This document shows, piece after piece, positions 1 to 7,727 of a stretch of 18,310 bases of DNA. The position numbers and the translations under genes were made by a program. The notes under the pieces were generated by a model that was not told the origin of the DNA, did not search any database, and saw only the letters and a program-made list of their open reading frames with translations. How positions within the stretch are numbered: the first letter of the stretch is position 1; each line of letters begins with the position of its first letter. The DNA is taken from contig JACPDV010000490.1 of assembly GCA_016183835.1 (NCBI GenBank), positions 1-18,310 on the forward strand, in the 5' to 3' direction. Source of the stretch: Armatimonadota bacterium (GTDB lineage: Bacteria; Armatimonadota; UBA10988).

Positions 1-503
1 ATGGGCTCCCAGACCGCCCGCGCCACCTCCTCGACCACCAGACCCGGCAGATATTGCCCGCGGACCACCAACGACCCGGCGAGCTGCGCCGCGGCGGCCC
101 ACCAGGCCAGCTCCACGCCGGCGATCACGCCGGGCGCCAGCGTGTGCCGGTCGCCGGCGAGCGCCAGCAGGTCCAGCGCGGCGTCGAGGGCCAGGGGCCA
201 GGCGGTCAGGCGCCAGGGCCGGGGCTGGACCTTCGACCGCCCACCGGGGGCCGCACCGATCAGCGGTGTCGAGGGGATCGGGTGCGCGCCGCGGGTGGGC
301 AGCCAGAGGGTCAACGAGGTCGCGGCCTTGGCGGTGGGCTTGAGCGCGATGCCGGCTGCGGCCAGGGCCTGGGTCAGCGCCTTCCGCTCGGCTGCGAAGG
401 GGTACGCCGGACCGCCGCCATCGTCGCTTGACGGCGCCGGGCGGTCGCTCTCGGCCCAGAGCCAGAGCCGGCCGTCGTGGTCGCCGAGGTGCAGGACGAG
501 CAT
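1..503 (-). CDS. SNF2/HelZ-type DEAD/DEAH helicase, N-terminal part (runs off the left edge)
   Basis: An open frame runs leftward from an ATG at 503 to the window edge without a stop (167 codons plus two bases). The protein starts MLVLHLGDHDGRLWLWAESD and continues with a PYPFAAERKAL stretch, the segment LWLPTRGAHPIPSTPL, and near the edge a LVVRGQYLPGL stretch followed by VWEP. This order (MLVLH, GRLxLWAE, PFAA, LxLP, PSxPL, LVxRGxxLPxL, WxP) is the one I know from the N-terminal SNF2-helicase-associated region of bacterial HelZ-type helicases. The ATPase motifs would lie outside the window, so the helicase activity itself is not seen. An in-frame stop lies upstream near 595 and no other usable start lies between. 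No clear ribosome binding site precedes the ATG. The gene is probably transcribed separately from the yyaL-like gene, with a hairpin between them. Confidence 0.72.
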   Translation of the reverse strand, partial: MLVLHLGDHDGRLWLWAESDRPAPSSDDGGGPAYPFAAERKALTQALAAAGIALKPTAKAATSLTLWLPTRGAHPIPSTPLIGAAPGGRSKVQPRPWRLTAWPLALDAALDLLALAGDRHTLAPGVIAGVELAWWAAAAQLAGSLVVRGQYLPGLVVEEVARAVWEP

Positions 504-879
504 CGCGCCGCGGTTCGCGAGTCGGGGTGTCTTTCCTGCCGTGCGTGGTCTGGAATCGCTTCGCCCTGGCCGCCCTCGCGGAAAGGCGCCGCGTCACTGC
601 TCCTGCGGGTAGTACGGCACATGCAGCCGCGCCGCCAGCCGCCTCCTCCCCTCGCCCAGCGCTGCCTTCAAGACACCGAGTGGTCAGGACCCACCTGGAG
701 ACGAGAGCGCCCTTGGCTCAGGTGAGAGACCATCAGTAGCCTGGGCGCGGCCCGCCTGGGAGTGGTCGTGAATGCACGGGGCCAAGCGCTGATGCGGCTG
801 GCCCCGTGCTCGAGCATCAACACGCTAAGCGTAACCGTAGTCCCTGGCACTCGCGCAACCTTGGGCGGTTGCCGGCATC
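504..879. other. Intergenic region between yyaL-like gene and helicase
   Basis: These 376 bases hold no reading frame I can support. The only clear structure is a perfect 11-bp inverted repeat at 774-809, annotated separately. I see no tRNA-like fold, no obvious sigma-70 promoter and no repeat matching elsewhere in the window. The helicase promoter should lie here on the minus strand. Confidence 0.6.
774..809 (-). terminator. Hairpin, possible terminator after the yyaL-like gene
   Basis: Positions 774-784 (GCACGGGGCCA) and 799-809 (TGGCCCCGTGC) are perfectly complementary over 11 bp, with a 14-base loop. The hairpin lies about 70 bases past the yyaL-like stop on the minus strand. Neither side has a run of T residues, so it is either a non-canonical or Rho-assisted terminator or another RNA structure. 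The palindrome is seen directly; the terminator role is inferred from its place. Confidence 0.5.
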
Positions 880-3249
880 CTAGCGGCCAGCGCCGAGCGC
901 CACGGCTGTTTCCAGGGTTGTGGGCTGCAGGCAGGCTCGGTCGCTACAGGCCTGAACTGTCGCCTTGACCCGCGCCATTGCTCCCGCCGCCCGCGACGCC
1001 GGCACCGACAGCCTGATCCGCACAATGACCTCTCCCGTGTAGACGTCCAGCCCCCCGGCGAAGCTGGTCTGGAGACGACTGGGCTGCGGGTACTGCGTGT
1101 CGAGCACCTGGTACCCGGCAGGCAGGTCGACAGTGACCGTGGTGGGGATGAGGTCGGCGGTAGCGAGTTGGTGCGCGTTGATATGCCAATCGGGATCGGT
1201 CTTCAGGGTCGCCACCAGGGCATCCGGCCCAACCAGCTTGGCCTCCAGGTGGACGTGGCGCGCACTGTCGGTGGCTGCCAACGCGGACTCGGCACCTGCC
1301 TGGAGGTACGTGGCCGCGACCCGCAGCAGCTCCGCGAAACCGTCCGGCACGCGTTGCGCCACCGGCAGGAACGCCTCGACTGCCGCTTCGCCCCGCCGCC
1401 GCAGGGCTTCGTCGCCGTCGGTGCGCGCCAGCCTCAGAAGCGCCCGCGCCGCCACCGAGTTGCCCGACGGGATCGGGTTGTCGTACGGGCTCTTGCTCCT
1501 CACCAGCAAGTGGGCGGTATCCGCGCGGCTGAGGTAGAAGCCTGCCCCGTCCGGGTCGGCGAAGTTGTCGGTCATGGCCTTGGCGATCTGACGCGCCGAG
1601 TCCAGCCAGCGGGCCTCACCGGTGACCTCGTGTAGGTCGAGCAGGCTATCGGCAAGGAAGGCGTAGTCCTCCAGGAAGCCGTCCTGTTTGGCGTGCTTGT
1701 GCCGCACCACGCGTAGCAGTCTGCCGTCCTTCCGCCAGAGTGTCTGAAGCAGGTAATCCGCGGCCCGTGAGGCACGTTGGATGAGGGCCGGCTGCGAGAG
1801 GGCCTGGCCGGCGTGGGCCAGCGCCCCGATCATCAGGCCGTTCCAGGAGGCCAGCTCCTTGTCGTCGGTGGCCGGGCGCGGGCGTTGGCCGCGCGCTGCC
1901 AGCAGCCTCTGCCGCAAGGGGTCAAGCCGGGAGTCGAGTTGCGCTTCGGAAATGCTGCGCGCCTTGGCCTCCTCGGCCGGCAACCGGCGCAGCCGGAGGA
2001 CGCTGCGGCTGTGCTCGAAGTTCGGCCCGGCAGCCACACCGTAGACCTCCGCAAACAGCGGGGCATCCGGCCCGAGCGTTCGGTCGATCTCCGCCGCCGT
2101 CCAGAGGTAGAACTGCCCTTCCTCAGCATTGGTCTCGGCGTCGAGTGCCGAATAGAATGCCCCGGTGTCCGGGTCGGTCATCTCGCGCTCCACGAACTCG
2201 GCGGTCTCCAAGGCGATCCGCCGGGACCAGTCGCGGCGAGTGACCTCCCATGCGTCGGCGTAGAGGCGCACCAAGGCGGCCTGGTTGTAGAGCATCTTCT
2301 CGAAATGCGGCACGGTCCAGGTCGCGTCCGTGCTGTAGCGGTGGAAGCCGCCGCCCAGATGGTCGTGGATCCCGCCCATGGCCATCTCGTCGAGGGATCG
2401 GGTGACCGCCGTGAGGAGCTTCCCATCGTGGGTGCGCCGGTACTGGTCGAGCAGTAACTGGTCGGTCATGTCCTGCGGGAACTTCGGCGCACCGCGCCGG
2501 CCGCCGAAGGCGGGGTCTTGCGTGGACAAGATGCGGGTGATGGCCTGCGCCACTGGGTCCTTACCCGCCTTCGCGGCCTTGAACTCGGTCAGCGCCGAAG
2601 TCTGGCGCATCTGCTCCGCGACCTCGTCAGCGACCCTCTCCACCTCCTTGCGATCGTCCTTCCACGCTGTGGCGAGCTTGGCCGTCAAGGTCTTCAGGCC
2701 GGTCTGGCCGCCGCGGTCCTCGGGTGGGAAGTAGGTGCCGCTGAAGAACGGCTTGAGGTCCGGGGTGAGCCAGACCGACATCGGCCAGCCGCCGGAGCCG
2801 GTCATGAGCTGTACGGCGTTCATGTACAGATCGTCCACGTCCGGGCGCTCCTCGCGGTCAACCTTGATGCAGACGAAGGCGTCATTCAGGAGCGCCGCCA
2901 CAGCCTCGTCCGAGAAGCTCTCGCGCTCCATCACGTGACACCAGTAGCAGGTCGAGTAGCCGACGGAGAGGAAGATCGGCTTATCTTCGGCGCGCGCCTT
3001 GCGAAACGCCTCTTCGCCCCACGGGTACCAGTCCACCGGATTGTGGGCGTGAAGCTGCAGGTACGGCGAAGTCTCGTGGCTGAGGTGATTGGTGTGGCGA
3101 GAGTCGTGCCCCGTCACGGGAGAGCTCGCGCCATCGCACCGACCGGTCCTGGCGGCGAGCGCGACCAAGCCGAGCACGACGTTCAGACCGATTGCCGAAC
3201 CAAGGGTCCGGGCAACTCGACTGCGTCCAACCCGCTCCGTGTCGTCCAT
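880..3249 (-). CDS. Membrane-anchored YyaL/SSP411-type thioredoxin-domain protein with C-terminal DsbD-alpha-like domain
   Basis: The 789-residue protein has three parts. Residues about 15-33 form a hydrophobic segment that should anchor or export it. Residues about 50-670 match the YyaL/spermatogenesis-associated protein 20 family: HLSHETSPYLQLHAHNPVDW, then GYSTCYWCHVMERESF with a CxxC at Cys101/Cys104 in a thioredoxin fold, KVDREERPDVD, GGWPMSVWLTPD, and an alpha/alpha-barrel part with HDHLGGGFHRYSTD and FLEDYAFL. The last 120 or so residues (from HLEAKLVGPDALV) resemble the N-terminal domain of DsbD, ending with a cysteine pair, QACSDRACLQP. Family members are often soluble proteins of unclear function, so the anchor plus DsbD-like domain suggests an extracytoplasmic thiol-redox role. 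I chose the ATG at 3249 because AGGAAG lies just upstream; an upstream ATG at 3306 overlaps the kinase stop and has no such site. Confidence 0.85.
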   Translation of the reverse strand: MDDTERVGRSRVARTLGSAIGLNVVLGLVALAARTGRCDGASSPVTGHDSRHTNHLSHETSPYLQLHAHNPVDWYPWGEEAFRKARAEDKPIFLSVGYSTCYWCHVMERESFSDEAVAALLNDAFVCIKVDREERPDVDDLYMNAVQLMTGSGGWPMSVWLTPDLKPFFSGTYFPPEDRGGQTGLKTLTAKLATAWKDDRKEVERVADEVAEQMRQTSALTEFKAAKAGKDPVAQAITRILSTQDPAFGGRRGAPKFPQDMTDQLLLDQYRRTHDGKLLTAVTRSLDEMAMGGIHDHLGGGFHRYSTDATWTVPHFEKMLYNQAALVRLYADAWEVTRRDWSRRIALETAEFVEREMTDPDTGAFYSALDAETNAEEGQFYLWTAAEIDRTLGPDAPLFAEVYGVAAGPNFEHSRSVLRLRRLPAEEAKARSISEAQLDSRLDPLRQRLLAARGQRPRPATDDKELASWNGLMIGALAHAGQALSQPALIQRASRAADYLLQTLWRKDGRLLRVVRHKHAKQDGFLEDYAFLADSLLDLHEVTGEARWLDSARQIAKAMTDNFADPDGAGFYLSRADTAHLLVRSKSPYDNPIPSGNSVAARALLRLARTDGDEALRRRGEAAVEAFLPVAQRVPDGFAELLRVAATYLQAGAESALAATDSARHVHLEAKLVGPDALVATLKTDPDWHINAHQLATADLIPTTVTVDLPAGYQVLDTQYPQPSRLQTSFAGGLDVYTGEVIVRIRLSVPASRAAGAMARVKATVQACSDRACLQPTTLETAVALGAGR

Positions 3250-3302
3250 CTTGCTTCCTCGAACGTCCGTGCGTCGTATGGAGAGCCGTGCAGCGTGGCG
3301 GC

Positions 3303-5276
3303 TCACCCTTCGGCCGGGCTAGCCGGCGCCGCCAGTCGTAGACTCGGAGCCGTGCTCAGCCGGCTCGGCGAGTGGTCGAGTGAGCGCCGGATCTGCCGCG
3401 CCAGCGAAGCCGGCGTGTACGGCTTGGTCAAGAAGGGGGTCTCCCCGCCCAGTGCCTGGAACCCGGCGGCGAACGGCTCGGCATAGCCTGAGACGAGGAC
3501 TACCGGGGTGCTCGGGTACAACCCCTTCCACTCCGCCGCCAGCTCCACGCCACTCATGCCCGGCAAGCCGATGTCGCTGACCAAGATGTCGAACGACACG
3601 GCCGGCTCGCCGGCTCGGGCCAGCGCAGACTCTGCTTCCGGCACCGTCTCGATGAGGTAGCCATACTGAGTCAGGCCCCGAAGCACCAACTGCGCCAGAG
3701 CCAGGTCATCCTCCACGAGGAGGATCCGTTCGTGGCCGTGGAGCGGTTCGGGTGCCTGACCAGCCGCTGCCGGCGCGACCTGTCCGTCGGCTCGTGGCAG
3801 GTGGACGCTGAAAGTGGTGCCGACGCCGACGTGACTGGTGCAGACCACGTGGCCGCCGTGCTGTTTGACGATGTCCTGAACAGTGGCTAGGCCGAGGCCC
3901 GTGCCGGCACCCGGGCCTTTGGTGGTGAAGAACGGCTCGAAGGCCCGGGCCTGGATGGCCTCATCCATGCCCTGGCCGGTATCGGTCACGGCGAGCACCA
4001 CACCCGGTGAAGCCGCCGCCTGGCTGTTACTCGCGTGGAGTGGGCCGTCGGCATTCGCTGAGCGGATGGTCACGCAACCACGGCCGCTCATGGCGTCGCG
4101 AGCGTTGACCACCAGGTTGACCAGGATCTGCTCGATCTGGCCGGCGTCCGCCACCACGAGGCCAACCTCGGGGTCGAGGTCCGCGACCAACCGGATGCCG
4201 TCCCCGATGAGCCGACGAAGCAGCTTCTCGACGTTGCGCACGATGTCGTTGAGATCCAGAAGCTGCGGCTCGGCCGCTCGACGGCGGGTGAAGGAGAGGA
4301 GCTGCCGAGTGAGTCCGGCAGCTCGATCGGCGGCCTCCCGCAGCATGTCAATCGGGTCCAGGGCCGGGTGGCCGGGCGGCAGGAGGTCTTCCACCAGCTC
4401 GCCACAGCCGCCGATGATCGTGAGCAGGTTGTTGAAGTCATGCACCACGCTCCCGGCCAGACGGCCCACCGCATCCAGCTTGCTGGCCTGGTGAAGCTCG
4501 TCCTGCATCCGGACTTGGTCGGTCACGTCCCGCTCGACCGCCACGATCTGCGGCTCGTGGTCTGCCGCCTCAGGCACCGGAGACAGGCTCAACTCGCCTG
4601 TCCATTCCATGCCGGTCGCACGCTGGCGAGCAAGGCGGCCGCACCAGGCTTCGCCGCGGAGCGCGGCGCGCCAGGCTTCGAGCTCCACCGCTTTGCTGCG
4701 GCTGTCAGCGGCCGTCGCCAGCTCCCAGGGCCGGCGCCCCAGGGCCGCGCCGACCGGCACGCCGGTAAGCTGCTCGAAGGCCGCGTTGGCGTACTCGATG
4801 CGCGCCTCGGCATCGGTGACCACGATCGCGTCGTTGGCGTGCTCGACAGCGGCGGCGAGGCGGCGGCGCGTCGCCTCGGCCTGTTGCAGCGCGGTGACGT
4901 CCTGGGCGTAGAGGTTGACGAAGCCGTGCTCGCTTACCGGCACCAGCTCGAAAGCCAACGTCCGGCCGTCCCGCTCGACCCGCACGGCCATGCTCGTTCG
5001 GCTGGAAAGGACGTCTGCAGCCCAGCGCCGGAAGTGTTCGGGGACGAGGTCATCGACCTGGCAGACCGTGCCTCCGCACCACTCCACCAGCAAAGGATGG
5101 CTTGCCGCATTGGCATAGAGAAGCCGCCCGTCGGCGGCGATCCGCAGCACCGGAGCGGGATTCCGTTCCGCGAAGCCGTCGGGCTCCAGGAGTTGGGCTG
5201 CGCCTGCCGCGGAGGCATCGTAGCGGCCCAGAAGCTCCAACCCGCGCCCGGCCTGTGCGTGCTTGGTTCTCATCAT
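3303..5276 (-). CDS. PAS-domain hybrid sensor histidine kinase with C-terminal receiver
   Basis: This 657-residue protein carries a PAS-like domain (about 35-130), a second PAS domain (about 138-255, ending IVAVERDVTDQ), a HisKA domain with phosphoacceptor His279 in GSVVHDFNNLL, and an ATPase domain with N box (NLVVNARDAM, 387-396), G1 (DTGQGMD, 432-438), F box (FEPFFTTK) and G2 (GTGLGLA, 458-464). A receiver domain follows, with Asp523/524, phosphoacceptor Asp568 (SDIGLPGMSG) and Lys618 (TKPY). There is no transmembrane segment, so it senses a cytoplasmic signal. The HDFNN H box is typical of PAS hybrid kinases. No separate response regulator with an output domain is present in the window, so the partner is unknown. 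Two tandem ATG codons (5276, 5273) follow GAGAGGGTAGAGG. The yyaL-like gene follows after 53 bases and may be cotranscribed. Confidence 0.93.
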   Translation of the reverse strand: MMRTKHAQAGRGLELLGRYDASAAGAAQLLEPDGFAERNPAPVLRIAADGRLLYANAASHPLLVEWCGGTVCQVDDLVPEHFRRWAADVLSSRTSMAVRVERDGRTLAFELVPVSEHGFVNLYAQDVTALQQAEATRRRLAAAVEHANDAIVVTDAEARIEYANAAFEQLTGVPVGAALGRRPWELATAADSRSKAVELEAWRAALRGEAWCGRLARQRATGMEWTGELSLSPVPEAADHEPQIVAVERDVTDQVRMQDELHQASKLDAVGRLAGSVVHDFNNLLTIIGGCGELVEDLLPPGHPALDPIDMLREAADRAAGLTRQLLSFTRRRAAEPQLLDLNDIVRNVEKLLRRLIGDGIRLVADLDPEVGLVVADAGQIEQILVNLVVNARDAMSGRGCVTIRSANADGPLHASNSQAAASPGVVLAVTDTGQGMDEAIQARAFEPFFTTKGPGAGTGLGLATVQDIVKQHGGHVVCTSHVGVGTTFSVHLPRADGQVAPAAAGQAPEPLHGHERILLVEDDLALAQLVLRGLTQYGYLIETVPEAESALARAGEPAVSFDILVSDIGLPGMSGVELAAEWKGLYPSTPVVLVSGYAEPFAAGFQALGGETPFLTKPYTPASLARQIRRSLDHSPSRLSTAPSLRLAAPASPAEG

Positions 5277-5579
5277 CCTCTACCCTCTCGCGAGCGTGCC
5301 GCCGGCGGTCTCGTCCGGGGCTCTCCCGGATGCCGCGTTCGCGTTGGTGAGCGTGAACCACGGGGTTGCCCGCGAGGTTCCACGTCGCGCCCGCGCCTCC
5401 GACGCAGGGGTCACGCCTGCCGCTCGAACAAGTGTTGGAGCGCTGCGCCCAGCGTCAGGTCCGCCGGCACCGTGGTGCGCCACGGCGCCACGCCTCGCGC
5501 ACTCGCGGCACCGTGCCGCGAGCCGCTCGGCATGCCGATCCCGCCCATCGCGCCGCCCGTTCGACCAAGCGCTCCGGAT
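5277..5579. other. Intergenic region upstream of the histidine kinase
   Basis: This 303-base stretch separates the end of the arsM-side gene block from the kinase and probably holds the kinase promoter. I see no convincing promoter boxes or strong hairpin. A short minus-strand frame of 45 codons inside it is listed separately as doubtful. Confidence 0.5.
5411..5548 (-). CDS. Doubtful 45-residue ORF between AhpD-like gene and kinase
   Basis: ATG at 5548 to TGA at 5413-5411 gives a peptide ending WRTTVPADLTLGAALQHLFE plus RQA. The C-terminal half reads like a small folded motif (PADLTLGAAL then an amphipathic helix), but the N-terminal half is low in information. The frame begins 31 bases past the stop of the AhpD-like gene, in the same direction. 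There is only a weak GGGCGG upstream. I do not recognise a family, and it may simply be open by chance in GC-rich DNA. Confidence 0.2.
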   Translation of the reverse strand: MGGIGMPSGSRHGAASARGVAPWRTTVPADLTLGAALQHLFERQA

Positions 5580-6110
5580 TCAGAAGTCGATGTCCACGGC
5601 CAGCGAGTCGAGGAACTTGTTGTAGGCCGTGAATAGCTCCATCACCCCCTGCGCCTCGACGATCTCCGCGTCGGTCAGCCCCAGCTCCCGCAGCCTGGCG
5701 AGGTCGCCGTCCGAGACGCTCAAGGGCTCCGTGGTGGACTTGCGGACGAGCGCGAGGACCCCCTGTTCGGTCTCGGAGAGGCCGGCGCTCGCGATGTCCT
5801 CAGCCAAGCGCTGGGTCCGCTCCGGCGGGAAGCCCAGGTGGTGCAGCATCATCGTGTGGGCGGCGACGCAGTAGCGGCACGCGTTCGCCTGCGACACCAC
5901 CACCGCGATCATCTCCTTCAGCGGCCGGGGCAGACGGCCGCCCATCATCAGGGCCTTGGTCTTCGCCCAGTTGGCCGCCAGCAGCGGCGGGAAGTGCGCG
6001 TACGTCTTGAACAGGTTCGGCACCATGCCGAACGCCGCCTCGATCTCGTCGTAGACCGCCTGCGACTCCACGCTGGCCTGGTCCCGTTCCAGGGGTTGGA
6101 TGCGACCCAT
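5580..6110 (-). CDS. AhpD-like / carboxymuconolactone decarboxylase-family peroxidase-related protein
   Basis: The 176-residue protein has the AhpD-like CxxC site in NACRYCVAAHTMMLHHLG (Cys78, Cys81, His85), preceded by LKEMIAVVVS with Glu66. This is the arrangement of alkylhydroperoxidase D-type and 'peroxidase-related' proteins, all-helical enzymes that use a dithiol to reduce peroxides or other thiol-reactive substrates. The length matches the family. AAGGAG lies 7 bases before the ATG. It follows arsM by 28 bases on the same strand, so the two are very likely cotranscribed; a role in protecting or reducing arsenic-thiol intermediates is a guess from context only. The precise substrate cannot be read from the sequence. 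Confidence 0.87.
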   Translation of the reverse strand: MGRIQPLERDQASVESQAVYDEIEAAFGMVPNLFKTYAHFPPLLAANWAKTKALMMGGRLPRPLKEMIAVVVSQANACRYCVAAHTMMLHHLGFPPERTQRLAEDIASAGLSETEQGVLALVRKSTTEPLSVSDGDLARLRELGLTDAEIVEAQGVMELFTAYNKFLDSLAVDIDF

Positions 6111-6138
6111 TGATGCGCTCCTTGCAGTGTTGTTCCGG

Positions 6139-7200
6139 TCAGCAGCACGCTCCGCCCTGCGACTCCGGTCGCTCGGGGCGGCCGGCGGCGGGCGCGCAGT
6201 CGAAGGGGCCGAAGTGGACGGAGCGGTCGCCCGACACGGTGAAGTGCCGGCCGAACCGCGTCTCTTGCAGCATCGCCGCGGTGTTGCCGCAGACCAGCAT
6301 CGACTTGCCCGTGATGAGCCGGTGGTGATCGTCGAGGTCGAAGTGGTGCGGCCAGTCGGGGATCGTGCCGCGATAGACGGCGACCTGGCCGTAGTCCTCG
6401 CAGAGGTCTTCCAGGCCCTCCAGCTTGAACGCGCGCACGGTCTCCGAGTAGAAGTCGATCATCCCGATGCGTGCCTCGACCGCGGGCGAGTTCAGCGCGA
6501 TGGGGCGAGAGGTGACGGTGCGGTAGTCCAGGCAGCCCAGATCGCGCAGCAGGCGCCGGAAGTCCTCGCGGTACATCGCGCCGGCGAGGCACTCGCCGTG
6601 CAACACCGGGTCGGTGTGGAACGCGGCCGGGACCCGGCGGCCCGCGAACACGTCGGCGAAGTACAGCTCACCGCCCGGCTTGAGAACCCGGAAGACCTCG
6701 GAGAAGACGGCGCGCTTGTCCGGCGAGAGGTTGACCACGCAGTTGGAGATCACCACGTCCACGGAGTTGTCTGCGATCCCCAGGGCGGCGAGTTCCTCGA
6801 TGTAGCCCTGCCGGAACTCGACGTTCGGCGCGGTGTAGCCGAAGCGCGCGGTCTGGTGCCGCACATGCCGGCGGGCCACGTCGAGCTGCTCGGCGGTCAT
6901 GTCGACGCCGATGACGCGGCCGGTGGGCCCCACCAGGCACGAGGCGATGAAGGCGTCGCGGCCGGTGCCGCAGCCCAGGTCGAGCACGGTGCAGCCTTCG
7001 AGCGCCGGCGGGAGCGGCGACCCACAGCCGTAGAAGCGGGTCAGGATCTCGTCGTCGATCTCGGCCAGCGCGGAGCGGACGCTGGGGGTGAGGCCCTCGC
7101 CGTTGCAGCAGCAGGCGCTGGTCTGCAGATCTGAGCTGCCGTTCAGCACCCTGCCGTAGTACGTTTGGATCTGTTCTCGGTCGAGCGTGATGGTCGACAT
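6139..7200 (-). CDS. arsM: Arsenite S-adenosylmethionine methyltransferase ArsM
   Basis: This 353-residue class I methyltransferase should transfer methyl groups from SAM to trivalent arsenic, giving methylated arsenicals. The SAM-binding motif LDLGCGTGRDAF is at about 73-84, with acidic VIGVDM at 96-101. Cysteines typical of ArsM are present: a run Cys30-31-32 near the N terminus, Cys59 (YGCGSPLP), Cys154 in ISNCVVNLSPDK and Cys203 in HGECLAGAM. The last pair matches the As(III)-binding cysteines of the family. A long C-terminal region (about 240-353) ends in a vicinal pair, GGACC, of unknown use. The start at 7200 is supported by GGAAGG upstream; an upstream ATG at 7248 would add a basic tail with no family match. 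It sits between the small membrane protein and the AhpD-like gene on the same strand, in an operon-like row that includes arsS. Confidence 0.95.
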   Translation of the reverse strand: MSTITLDREQIQTYYGRVLNGSSDLQTSACCCNGEGLTPSVRSALAEIDDEILTRFYGCGSPLPPALEGCTVLDLGCGTGRDAFIASCLVGPTGRVIGVDMTAEQLDVARRHVRHQTARFGYTAPNVEFRQGYIEELAALGIADNSVDVVISNCVVNLSPDKRAVFSEVFRVLKPGGELYFADVFAGRRVPAAFHTDPVLHGECLAGAMYREDFRRLLRDLGCLDYRTVTSRPIALNSPAVEARIGMIDFYSETVRAFKLEGLEDLCEDYGQVAVYRGTIPDWPHHFDLDDHHRLITGKSMLVCGNTAAMLQETRFGRHFTVSGDRSVHFGPFDCAPAAGRPERPESQGGACC

Positions 7201-7276
7201 GCGCCTTGCCTTCCAGCGGCTGGGCCGCTTCGGGGGCGTTAGAACCACGCCGCCGCCGCACGGGTTCCCGGCCGGA

Positions 7277-7702
7277 TCACCAAGCCCACCACTTCTGCCC
7301 GAGCCGCCGCAGGCACCCTACGCCGATCAGCCAGATGGCCAGGTCGAGAGCGGCGAACAGTCCGTGCCCGCCGTGCCGAGAGCCCGCCCATGGCGGGCAG
7401 AGCACGTACTCGGCCAGGTTGAGCAGACCGGTCGGCAGGCGCAGCATGAAGGCCAACTGCACGGCCAGCAGGTTGCGCTTCGGGTCGCGCCAGCCGAGGG
7501 TCTCGACGTACGCCATGAACAGCCAGAAGACCCCGATGATCCGGACGTAGAAGCGGTCGGTCAGCACCGGCGAGGCGTACGGGCCGACGGCATAGGGTCG
7601 CACGACGGCGTGGACGCCCAGCGCCACGTCGGCCACGGCCAGAGCCACCAACACCCAGCGCAGCGCGCGGAGCATGCGAGGCGAGTCCACCCAGGGTTCC
7701 AT
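7277..7702 (-). CDS. Small polytopic membrane protein, unknown function
   Basis: The 141-residue protein appears to have four hydrophobic segments: about 12-33 (ALRWVLVALAVADVALGVHA), 50-68 (VRIIGVFWLFMAYVETLGW), 77-97 and 116-132. Charged loops between them include a conserved-looking WRDPKRN. I do not recognise a named family. It starts 25 bases after the FAD oxidoreductase stop and ends 76 bases before arsM, all on one strand, so cotranscription is likely. AAGGA precedes the ATG at 7702; an internal ATG at 7675 is a possible alternative start. A role in membrane delivery or export of the arsenical product would be speculation. Confidence 0.78.
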   Translation of the reverse strand: MEPWVDSPRMLRALRWVLVALAVADVALGVHAVVRPYAVGPYASPVLTDRFYVRIIGVFWLFMAYVETLGWRDPKRNLLAVQLAFMLRLPTGLLNLAEYVLCPPWAGSRHGGHGLFAALDLAIWLIGVGCLRRLGQKWWAW

Positions 7703-7727
7703 GCCGGCCCCGTCCTTCCCCTTGCTG

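Noticed and set aside
1..612. Plus-strand frame starting at the first base
   Set aside because: Its sequence is arginine/serine/alanine-rich without domains; the minus strand here encodes the helicase N terminus.
2518..3486. Long plus-strand frame opposite the yyaL-like and kinase genes
   Set aside because: It has no family features, and the opposite strand encodes clearly recognisable domains. It is an antisense shadow of GC-rich coding DNA.
5300..5560. Possible third copy of the intergenic repeat upstream of the kinase
   Set aside because: Only scattered short GC-rich words match; the GGAGGGCGTGGAACCAG core is absent.
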